Source: Thermoproteota archaeon
GTDB taxonomy: Archaea; Thermoproteota; Thermoprotei_A; Sulfolobales; Pyrodictiaceae
DNA: 12,891 nt
Reading direction: 5' to 3'
NCBI GenBank assembly: GCA_013153105.1
Contig: JAADFC010000095.1
Span: forward strand, 1-12,891
Below, one piece after another: positions 1 through 5,273 of the stretch. Positions within the stretch are counted from its first letter, which is position 1; every line of letters starts with the position of its first letter. Under the pieces are notes generated by a model, which saw only the letters and a program-made list of their open reading frames with translations, searched no databases and was not told the DNA's origin. The translations under genes were made by a program, and so were the position numbers.

Positions 1-186
1 AGCTGCTTGGAGCTGTGCTGGGCGGTGCTCCCATGGATTCGAGTAGAATCTAAAGGATGCGCCCATGTACAGCTACCGATCCACCCATGGCGTGCTCCCA
101 AGGAACCAATACTAGAATTGCAACACTCCAGAAGAGAGGATCGACAGGCTAGAGACGCATCTCCGAGGACGTGAGGTTCATAGAGT
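1..186. other. Gene-free leader region of lower GC
   Basis: No convincing gene is seen here on either strand. Composition is clearly more AT-rich than the rest of the window. Small repeats are visible: GTGCTCCCA at 25-33 and 92-100, CCCATGG at 30-36 and 84-90, and a short inverted repeat GATTC/GAATC at 37-51. On the + strand the frame beginning at base 2 reads as protein-like residues but is interrupted by TAG codons at 44-46 and 113-115 and ends in TGA at 188-190. Its last piece (116-187) reads TPEERIDRLETHLRGREV, which looks gene-like. It could be a decayed gene or chance. No tRNA fold was found. Confidence 0.35.
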
Positions 187-201
187 TTGAATGTGAGCGT
201 A

Positions 202-330
202 GGGTTGTTGGTGTTGGGGGTTTCATGGGGTGTTTTTGTTGTGTTTGTGTGTTTGTTGGTTTTGGGGTGGGTTGTGGGGGTTTATTGTGGTGTGTTGGGG
301 GTTGTGTGGGGCTGGGTGTGGGCTGGGTTG
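202..330 (+). other. Extreme G/T-only tract with G-quadruplex motif
   Basis: Of these 129 bases only two are A (225, 284) and three are C (224, 312, 323); all others are G or T. Within it, 308-327 reads GGGGCTGGGTGTGGGCTGGG: four G-runs with loops of 2, 3 and 2 bases, a textbook G-quadruplex pattern on the + strand. Further G-runs lie at 264-267, 269-271, 276-280 and 297-301. Near-absence of A continues to 433. The tract lies just before or inside the 5' end of the GltD-like gene, so it may act in its transcript (G-quadruplex, R-loop) or simply be biased DNA. Confidence 0.7.
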
Positions 331-336
331 CGGTTT

Positions 337-1353
337 GTGGTTGGCTGTCGGCCGGGTGGGGTTCCGGCTGGTGTTGGGGGTCGTCGTGTGGTTGTTGTTG
401 GTGCGGGTCCTGCGGGGTTGTTTGCTGCTGGCTACCTGCGTTGTCGTGGGTTTGAGGTTGTGGTTGTTGACCGTAACCCGGAGCCTGGGGGTTTCCTCAT
501 CTTTGGGGTGTTGGAGAAGCATATTGATAAGGAGGGTGTGAGGCGGGGGGTTGAGGAGCTTCGTCGTCTTGGTGTTGTGTTCCGTTTGAATACTGTTGTT
601 GGCCGGGATGTGCTGCTGGGCGATCTCATCGGGGAGAGTGACGCGGTGTTGATCGCCACGGGTACTTGGAGGAGTCGGAGGCTGGGGATTCCCGGGAGCG
701 AGCTGCCGCAGGTTATGCCTGCGATGGAGTGGATTGTCTGGTACCACATGTGGAGGTACGGGTACCGCGGCGATAGGCCTCCGGTGGGTGAGCGTGTCGT
801 GGTTGTCGGCGGGGGGTTGACTGCGGTCGACGCTGTTATTGTTGCCAGGTGGCTTGGGGCGCGGGAGGTGCACCTGGTGTACCGGCGTACCCGGGAGTAT
901 GCGCCGGCGGGGCCGAGGGGGTTCCGGGAGGCTGAGGAGGCTGGGGCTGTGGTGCACGAGCTGGTGCAGCCTGTCGAGTACATCGGGGAGGCTGGGAGGC
1001 TTGTGGCGGTCAGGCTGCAGCGGATGAGGCTGGAGCCGAGCCCGGGCGGGGGGAGGCCGAGGCCGGTGCCGGTGCCCGGCGAGTACCTTGTCCTCGAGGC
1101 TGACATGGTGCTGGAGGCTGTGGGGCTGGTGCCGACGCCCCCGTTCGACGGGGGGAGCTACGGGATAAGGTTGAGGCCCGACGGGACTATAGACGTGGAC
1201 GAGTACAAGAGGACGACTCGGGAGCCGGTGTTCGCGGCGGGGGACGTGGCCCACGGGCCCAGCCTGATAGGCCCCGCGGCGAAGAGCGGCCTCGAGGCCG
1301 CGCGGGCGATAGAGGCCTACCTCGCCGGCCGCCTCGGCTGGAGGACCAGCTAG
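337..1353 (+). CDS. GltD-like FAD/NAD(P)-dependent oxidoreductase
   Basis: This is a two-dinucleotide-fold flavoprotein related to the small subunit of glutamate synthase (GltD) and NfnB-type enzymes. It should pass electrons between NAD(P)H and a partner protein through FAD in the cytoplasm. Counting from an upstream TTG at 187, the FAD motif GAGPAG is at residues 72-77, the second nucleotide-binding motif GGGLTAVDA at 208-216, and the C-terminal FAD motif FAAGDV at 349-354. The GltD-type PEPGGFLIFGV and YRRTREYAPAG segments are also present. The N-terminal cysteine-rich iron-sulfur domain of full GltD is absent. No large glutamate synthase subunit lies nearby, so the substrate is unknown. 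The start is uncertain. The frame is open from TTG 187 (GAGGT at 172-176 ahead of it), but residues 1-50 of that reading are V/G/L/W/F forced by the G/T tract. GTG 337, about 17 residues before the first beta strand, fits the family better. Codons in the 5' half end mostly in T, those in the 3' half in G or C. Confidence 0.85.
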   Translation: MVGCRPGGVPAGVGGRRVVVVGAGPAGLFAAGYLRCRGFEVVVVDRNPEPGGFLIFGVLEKHIDKEGVRRGVEELRRLGVVFRLNTVVGRDVLLGDLIGESDAVLIATGTWRSRRLGIPGSELPQVMPAMEWIVWYHMWRYGYRGDRPPVGERVVVVGGGLTAVDAVIVARWLGAREVHLVYRRTREYAPAGPRGFREAEEAGAVVHELVQPVEYIGEAGRLVAVRLQRMRLEPSPGGGRPRPVPVPGEYLVLEADMVLEAVGLVPTPPFDGGSYGIRLRPDGTIDVDEYKRTTREPVFAAGDVAHGPSLIGPAAKSGLEAARAIEAYLAGRLGWRTS

Positions 1354-1580
1354 ACGCGCCGCCTCGCCATGGCGAGGTAGCCCAGCAGCGCGGCGGCATA
1401 CGCGGCCGCGACGCCCGCCTCCAGCAGCCCCAGCCCCGCCGCGTCGCCGCCCAGCCTAGCCTTTATCCTCTCGAGCCCCCGGAGCGAGAGGAGGAACAGC
1501 AGCGTCACCGCGGCCAGCCCCACGCGGGGGTCCCGGGCCAGCCCCCGCAGCCTCCCTGGCACGCAGGCCCACCCCCGCAA
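1350..1580 (-). CDS. Small hypothetical membrane protein
   Basis: A 76-residue protein that I do not recognise. It has a basic N-terminus (RGWACVPGRLRGLARDPR), a first hydrophobic segment at about residues 20-33, a short charged linker (RGLERIKARLGG), and a second hydrophobic segment at about 52-71 ending in MARRRV. This pattern suggests a two-helix inner-membrane hairpin. The TTG start at 1580 lies about 26 bases from a TATA-like box on the same strand (1604-1610), which would give a leaderless transcript; GTG at 1562 is an alternative. Its TAG stop shares the four bases CTAG with the stop of the convergent GltD-like gene. It could be spurious, but promoter position and two clean helices favour a real gene. 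Confidence 0.5.
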   Translation of the reverse strand: MRGWACVPGRLRGLARDPRVGLAAVTLLFLLSLRGLERIKARLGGDAAGLGLLEAGVAAAYAAALLGYLAMARRRV

Positions 1581-1603
1581 GTCCCGTGGACCCCGCCAGG
1601 CGA

Positions 1604-1610
1604 CTTAAAC
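1604..1610 (-). promoter_or_regulatory. TATA-like box for the small membrane protein
   Basis: On the minus strand this reads GTTTAAG, close to the crenarchaeal TATA consensus. Its centre is about 26 bases from the TTG at 1580, the normal distance from TATA box to transcription start, so the mRNA would be leaderless. This supports the chosen start. Confidence 0.45.
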
Positions 1611-1793
1611 ACGCGACAATAATAGGCTGCGCCGGCTCCAGGGACCTGCCAGGCTGAGACGTGAGCCGGGCCGACAGCCCGTCGAAAATCTATCATGCAG
1701 TGCTGCGCTCCTGGCCGGACTCGCTTCCAAGCTTCCAGCGTCTCGGCGTTGGCCGGGCGCTTCATACCTTCCCGGCCTGGGCTGCGGGGCTCC

Positions 1794-1809
1794 ACCCCCT
1801 GCAGGGGGT
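1794..1809. repeat. Perfect 16-base palindrome
   Basis: The sequence ACCCCCTGCAGGGGGT is an exact palindrome. It lies in the 282-base gap between the end of the hemerythrin gene (stop at 1863) and the start of the next minus-strand gene (1580). A second shorter palindrome GGCCCGGGCC is at 1850-1859, immediately after the hemerythrin stop. They might be dimer-protein binding sites or RNA hairpins at the 3' end of the hemerythrin transcript. No poly-T tail follows. Nothing else was recognised in this gap. Confidence 0.4.
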
Positions 1810-1862
1810 CCCGGCTGGGCTTCCTTGGGGGCGCATGGGTGTAGTATGCGGCCCGGGCCCCT

Positions 1863-2591
1863 CTAGGCGAGGCCCTTGCTGCGGAGCCACTCGGCGTAGC
1901 GGCGGTCACTCCCCGCTATGTGGCCCCGGACCCACCTGGCTAGGAAGGCGAGCATCTCGAGGCCCAGCTCCCGCTCGCCCCGTCGGTGCTCTTCGCGGAG
2001 CCTGTTGACCTTCTCCACGAACCACCTGTGCTCACGGCGGTGCTGCTCCAGCTGGGGGTAGCCGTGGCGCTGTAGGAAGTTCTCCTCGGTGCGGAAGTGG
2101 AACCTGCTGTACTCCTCTAGGAAGCCAAGGGTCCATCCCACCTGTCTCCGCTCCCCGCCGAGGAGGAGGGCCTGGTAGAGGCTGTTGAGCGTGTTTATCA
2201 GCTGCCGGTGCTGGAGGTCGATGCCCCGGACGTAGACGCTGAGGCTGGGGCTCCATTCGACAAGCCTCGGCCGGAGCCTCCCCACGCCCACGCGTAGCGT
2301 CGCGTTGTAGCCTTCGAGCAGCCGGAGCGCCTCGTCGCCCTTGACCAGGCGGCCCGCCTGGGAGGCCTCCGCGTATACTATCCTGCCGTTATAGGCTACT
2401 ATGAAGAACCTCGTGTCGCCTCCGTCGGCGACCACCACGTAGCCGCCGCGGGAGAGGTCCCCGCTTCTAATCCTATCGAGCAGCCGCTTCCCACCACGCT
2501 CCTCGAAGACCGTCTTAGACTCCGTGGACTCTACCAGTACTGTGAAGAGGTTCTCCTCAAGCCCGGAGCCTGCTAGGAGGCCTCCTGCCAA
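1863..2591 (-). CDS. Hemerythrin-domain protein with novel N-terminal domain
   Basis: A 242-residue protein. Residues about 113-240 form a hemerythrin-like four-helix domain that binds a di-iron centre and usually O2. All seven expected ligands can be placed: H128 (IDLQH), H165 and E169 (HFRTE), H184 and H188 (HRREH), H224 and D229 (HIAGSD), and the usual Trp ahead of the domain is W113. Residues 1-110 are a separate alpha/beta domain I do not recognise, with a YVVVADGGDTRFFIVAYNGRI beta hairpin-like stretch (about 51-71) followed by EALRLLEGY. Such an arrangement suggests an oxygen or iron sensor or carrier in the cytoplasm; there is no signal peptide. The start at TTG 2591 is forced by an in-frame stop at 2595-2597. 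A weak TATA-like element lies near 2632-2640 on this strand. It is a single-gene unit as far as can be seen. Confidence 0.85.
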   Translation of the reverse strand: MAGGLLAGSGLEENLFTVLVESTESKTVFEERGGKRLLDRIRSGDLSRGGYVVVADGGDTRFFIVAYNGRIVYAEASQAGRLVKGDEALRLLEGYNATLRVGVGRLRPRLVEWSPSLSVYVRGIDLQHRQLINTLNSLYQALLLGGERRQVGWTLGFLEEYSRFHFRTEENFLQRHGYPQLEQHRREHRWFVEKVNRLREEHRRGERELGLEMLAFLARWVRGHIAGSDRRYAEWLRSKGLA

Positions 2592-2704
2592 GCCTCATGC
2601 ACCTTAGGATCAGCCGCGAACAGGAGCCTGTCACTATAGTAGTAATTGTTCTAGGTTGGCGGCCGCTGCGCTTATTAGCAAGGGTACTTAAGGTTACAAC
2701 TTTA

Positions 2705-2719
2705 TTTTTTTTTTTTTTT
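2705..2719. repeat. Homopolymer run of 15 T
   Basis: Fifteen consecutive T (after TTTA) stand out in a GC-rich genome. On the + strand it resembles an archaeal oligo-T terminator, but no + strand gene lies just upstream. On the minus strand it is an A-tract about 115 bases ahead of the hemerythrin start. It may be a bent promoter element, a terminator of an antisense RNA, or a slippage-prone spot. Confidence 0.6.
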
Positions 2720-2852
2720 GTATAATCTGTGTTGTAGTGCGCCCCGTCGGGGCGTGTCGAGGGGAGGACCGGCCTAGAGGAGCGTAGCGCGGGGAGGTCC
2801 CGGGGCTCCACTGGTTTAAGCTACTGCCTGGCTGTCGGGTATTATGCTACAG

Positions 2853-2859
2853 GTTTAAC
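2853..2859 (+). promoter_or_regulatory. TATA-like box for membrane protein gene
   Basis: GTTTAAC centred near 2856 predicts transcription start near 2882, about seven bases before the GTG at 2889. That is a near-leaderless arrangement typical of crenarchaeal first genes. A similar box at about 2813-2819 is too far upstream to give a short leader. Confidence 0.45.
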
Positions 2860-2888
2860 AACAAGCGGCCCAGGCCCCTGGGACGCGT

Positions 2889-3644
2889 GTGGGGCCGGGA
2901 GTCTTGGCGGGGTCTAGGGGCTTCCCGGCGGCGCTTCTAGCTATCCCCTTCGCGGTTGTGTTGGGTGTTGCCGTGTTTCTCGCCTACCGGCTGGCGACGG
3001 GCGGGGTTGGGGCTGTCGTCTCCTCCCTTCCGCTGGCGCTAGCCCTGCTCTATATCGCTGGCGTGTTGGGCGCCTACGGCGTCTACGTTGTGCTGCGCCG
3101 TCACGCGGAGCATGAGAGGAAGATGATAGGTTTGTACAGGGTTATCGCGGACTACCTGGGGAGCCTGGGGCTCCGTGACATTGAGGTTGTGGAGCTGCAG
3201 CGTATCGTGGGGAGGCTGAGGCCCACCAGCGGGGACGGGGAGCCGCTGCGGGACGCGCTGCTGGTGGCCCTGTTCCCGCCGTCCATATTCTACATGCTCT
3301 ATAGGTACAACAGGCTGCTCTACGAGCATGAGACTGCGAGCCTGGAAGTGTTGTCGAGGCTGGCGGCTATAGCGGAGAAGCACGGTGTGAACGTGGATAT
3401 TGACACTAGGAGGCTGGTGGCTGAGAGGGGCCCCGGCGCCGCTGCGGCTGCGGCGGCGACGGGTGGGCTGCTAGCGATACTCTGGGCGGCGAGGCTGGCC
3501 CGGGAGGCTGCGGGTGCTATGGAGAGGAACAGCAGGGTTGAGGGTGTGATAGCGAGGATGTTGGAAAGCCTGCGGGTGGAGAGGCCGGAGCTGCTCCGCG
3601 CCCCGGGCGGCGGCGGGGCGGTGGCGCAGCTGAGGCGCCGCTAG
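2889..3644 (+). CDS. Hypothetical membrane protein, 251 aa
   Basis: I do not recognise this protein. The N-terminus has two strong membrane helices at about residues 14-36 and 46-69. A basic/acidic cytoplasmic region follows (RRHAEHERKMIGLYRVIADYLGSLG), then a further hydrophobic stretch at about 122-138 (ALLVALFPPSIFYMLY). An alanine-rich segment at about 183-201 could be another helix, and the tail is charged, ending GGGGAVAQLRRR. The helices between about 72-115 and 140-180 are amphipathic. The GTG start at 2889 is supported by the TATA-like box near 2856. Its stop shares CTAG with the stop of the convergent aIF2B-like gene. It appears to be transcribed alone. Function cannot be assigned from sequence. 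Confidence 0.7.
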   Translation: MGPGVLAGSRGFPAALLAIPFAVVLGVAVFLAYRLATGGVGAVVSSLPLALALLYIAGVLGAYGVYVVLRRHAEHERKMIGLYRVIADYLGSLGLRDIEVVELQRIVGRLRPTSGDGEPLRDALLVALFPPSIFYMLYRYNRLLYEHETASLEVLSRLAAIAEKHGVNVDIDTRRLVAERGPGAAAAAAATGGLLAILWAARLAREAAGAMERNSRVEGVIARMLESLRVERPELLRAPGGGGAVAQLRRR

Positions 3645-4627
3645 CCCCTCCTCTCCTCCTGGATGGCCTCCAGTATCCTCTCCCTAGCCTCCCTCTGTAG
3701 CTCCTCAAGCCCCCTTATCCTGGGGGGCCACTCGCCGTAGGCCTCCCTTATGAGGAGGGGGACAGCCTCCGGTGCTATGACCCCCTTCTCGGTTGCGAGG
3801 GCGTCGACGAGGCTGGGGGGTACGGTCTCGTATAGGGGCGCGTACCCCTTGACGTCCAGGCTGCGGAGCTGCTCTGGGACTATCTCGTCGCCGAGCCACG
3901 GCGTCTCTATGGTTAGGCCGTAGACGGTTTCGGGGTAGAGCTTGTAGGTGCCGGCGACGACCGTGACTCTCACCCTTGCCTCGGAGGCTGCGAGGGCGAC
4001 CATGCCGCTGCCGGTTCTCGCTACTATGCTGCCGTCTGCGGTGACAGCGTCTGCTCCGAGGAGGACTCTGGTGGCCTCCCTGGCTAGGAACCTGACCGCC
4101 GAGTCTACTATGAGGGTGACTTTTATCTCGCTCCTGGCCAGCCTCTTGGCCATCTCCAGGCCCTCCTGCAGGGGCCTCGACTCTGCCACTATGACCCTCG
4201 GCTCCTTGCCCATCGCCGCCGCCTTCTCCAGTGCGCGTAGCACGCTCCTGCTGTAGCTGTAGGTGAGCACTACGTCCCGGGGCTCCAGGCGCCTCGCCGC
4301 TATCTCCGCGGCGGCCTCTGTCTCGGCCACCACCCTGGCGAGCATCTCGTCGACCCTGGCGGTGAGGAGGCTCCGCAGCTCCTCTAGGCTCTGCCAGCCG
4401 CCGGAGGCTACGGCTTCGAGCACGCTCCTGGCCGTGTTGAGGAGCAGCGCTGAGAACGGGCGCCTGGAGAGGCTGGAGGCGAGGTAGTCGAGCGCCTCGA
4501 GCAGCTCCCAGAGGCTCTGGGAGGACTCGACCCTGGAGCGGAAGACGCGTAGGACCCTCTCGCTCGCCTCCGTCGCCCCCAGGCCCCGGAGGCCCGCCTC
4601 CCCAGGGGCTTCAGCCGCCACGCCCAT
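3641..4627 (-). CDS. aIF2B-alpha-like protein (PF01008 family)
   Basis: A 328-residue member of the eIF2B alpha/ribose-1,5-bisphosphate isomerase/MtnA superfamily. Visible family motifs are LTYSYSRSVLRAL (121-133), ESRPLQEG (149-156), GADAVTADGSIVARTGSG (191-208) and the C-terminal VPPSLVDALATEKGVIAPEAV block (about 269-289). In isomerases of this family the first motif carries a catalytic cysteine (as in THC). Here that position is Ser/Tyr, and the segment resembles human eIF2B alpha (THAYSRVVLRVL as I recall it). The aspartate of GAD, also catalytic in the isomerases, is kept. I infer a regulatory or nucleotide-binding role rather than isomerisation, though AMP-pathway R15P isomerase cannot be excluded. 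Residues 1-25 are an extension beyond the family core. The ATG start at 4627 follows a good GGTGGAGG Shine-Dalgarno, with a possible TATA box at about 4661-4666. It lies 54 bases after the SWIM gene on the same strand. Confidence 0.82.
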   Translation of the reverse strand: MGVAAEAPGEAGLRGLGATEASERVLRVFRSRVESSQSLWELLEALDYLASSLSRRPFSALLLNTARSVLEAVASGGWQSLEELRSLLTARVDEMLARVVAETEAAAEIAARRLEPRDVVLTYSYSRSVLRALEKAAAMGKEPRVIVAESRPLQEGLEMAKRLARSEIKVTLIVDSAVRFLAREATRVLLGADAVTADGSIVARTGSGMVALAASEARVRVTVVAGTYKLYPETVYGLTIETPWLGDEIVPEQLRSLDVKGYAPLYETVPPSLVDALATEKGVIAPEAVPLLIREAYGEWPPRIRGLEELQREARERILEAIQEERRG

Positions 4628-4681
4628 CCCTCCACCAGCCCCTGGGAGTGTTCTGGGGCGTAAAGAGTGGGGTCTGCCGCG

Positions 4682-5203
4682 TTACCCCTGGAGCCACGCT
4701 GCCAGCCCCGCGCCCCCGCGGCCCTGGGCCCCGCGGGGGCGGTGGCGGCGCTGTCTCCAGCTCCTCTTCTCCCTGACCGCCTCGGGGAGCCAGGCTAGGA
4801 GGTCGAGGCGGCCGAGGGTGTAGAGCTTCATCGCCGCCGCCATCTTGTGGACGCATAGGGGGTCGCCGCCGAGCCTCGTGGCTGGGCAGCCGCAGGCGGC
4901 GCCGCGGGGGGTGACGCGGACCATGTAGACCTGCTGCTCCTCGGGGAGCCTGCCCACCACCGCCTCGGCTATGCGGGGCTCGCCGCCCTCGAGTATCGCG
5001 GCGAGGTCCCGGTGGGCCACCGGCCTCTCCGGCGGCACCGCCCCGAGCCTCTGGCTGGGCACCGCTACCACCGCCTCGTCCTTCTCTAGCCTGACCACCG
5101 TGGCCCTCCTCGCCAGCCTCGCCGCGCGGGCCACGTCGCCGGGCGGGGCGCCGAGGCGCAGCAGCCACCTGGCCGCCTCCCAGAGGGGCTTCACCCTGGG
5201 CAA
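4682..5203 (-). CDS. SWIM zinc-finger protein
   Basis: A 173-residue protein with a SWIM-type zinc-binding motif CxCx(n)CxH: C104, C106, C117 and H119 (CGCPATRLGGDPLCVH), followed by the usual helix KMAAAMKLYTLGRL. The first 60 residues contain a helix-rich part and a short beta segment (ATVVRLEKDEAVVAVPSQ), which commonly precedes SWIM fingers. The tail (about 145-173) is very basic and Gly/Arg-rich, consistent with nucleic acid binding. SWIM domains bind DNA or protein, and archaeal versions are often discussed with RecA-family recombination proteins. The TTG start at 5203 has GGGGGTG a few bases upstream. It is divergent from the endonuclease III-like gene, with 70 bases between starts, which hints at a shared repair or recombination role. 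No partner RecA paralogue is seen in this window. Confidence 0.75.
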   Translation of the reverse strand: MPRVKPLWEAARWLLRLGAPPGDVARAARLARRATVVRLEKDEAVVAVPSQRLGAVPPERPVAHRDLAAILEGGEPRIAEAVVGRLPEEQQVYMVRVTPRGAACGCPATRLGGDPLCVHKMAAAMKLYTLGRLDLLAWLPEAVREKRSWRQRRHRPRGAQGRGGAGLAAWLQG

Positions 5204-5273
5204 CAGCCACCCCCAGCCAGGTGTTACCCGGTGGAGCCCCTAATTCCCCGCTCGCCCTCCAGACGGCGGCGGG

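Larger units (their letters stand above)
2592..2888. other. Divergent intergenic region with T15 run
   Basis: This 297-base gap separates the hemerythrin gene (leftward) from a membrane protein gene (rightward). It contains a low-GC core (about 2625-2735), TTTA followed by a run of 15 T at 2705-2719, a TATAAT at 2721-2726, and a perfect hairpin CGCCCC-GTC-GGGGCG at 2740-2754. Two similar GGTTTAA elements occur at about 2813-2819 and 2852-2858. I see no credible gene: a minus-strand open frame across it encodes a lysine run from the T tract and looks spurious. Confidence 0.5.

Noticed and set aside
37..51. T-arm-like GATTCGAGTAGAATC, considered as part of a tRNA
   Set aside because: The loop and flanking bases do not form a T-arm and no acceptor, D or anticodon arm could be placed.
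223..1254. Long minus-strand open frame opposite the GltD-like gene
   Set aside because: It is Pro/His/Asn-rich low-complexity text forced by the G/T-rich opposite strand; the + frame has clear flavoprotein motifs.
1505..1909. Minus-strand open frame in the gap after the hemerythrin gene
   Set aside because: It overlaps both neighbours and has no domain or consistent codon pattern, though one internal stretch looks faintly protein-like.
1661..2008. Plus-strand open frame over the hemerythrin 3' end
   Set aside because: It overlaps a gene with all hemerythrin ligands and is Pro/Arg/Gly-rich, as shadows are in this GC-rich DNA.
2740..2754. GC hairpin considered as a bacterial-style terminator
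   Set aside because: The T run lies on the wrong side of it for + strand transcripts and no gene ends nearby.
2557..2811. Minus-strand open frame across the T15 run
   Set aside because: The T run creates a lysine string and the frame overlaps the hemerythrin start; no family features.
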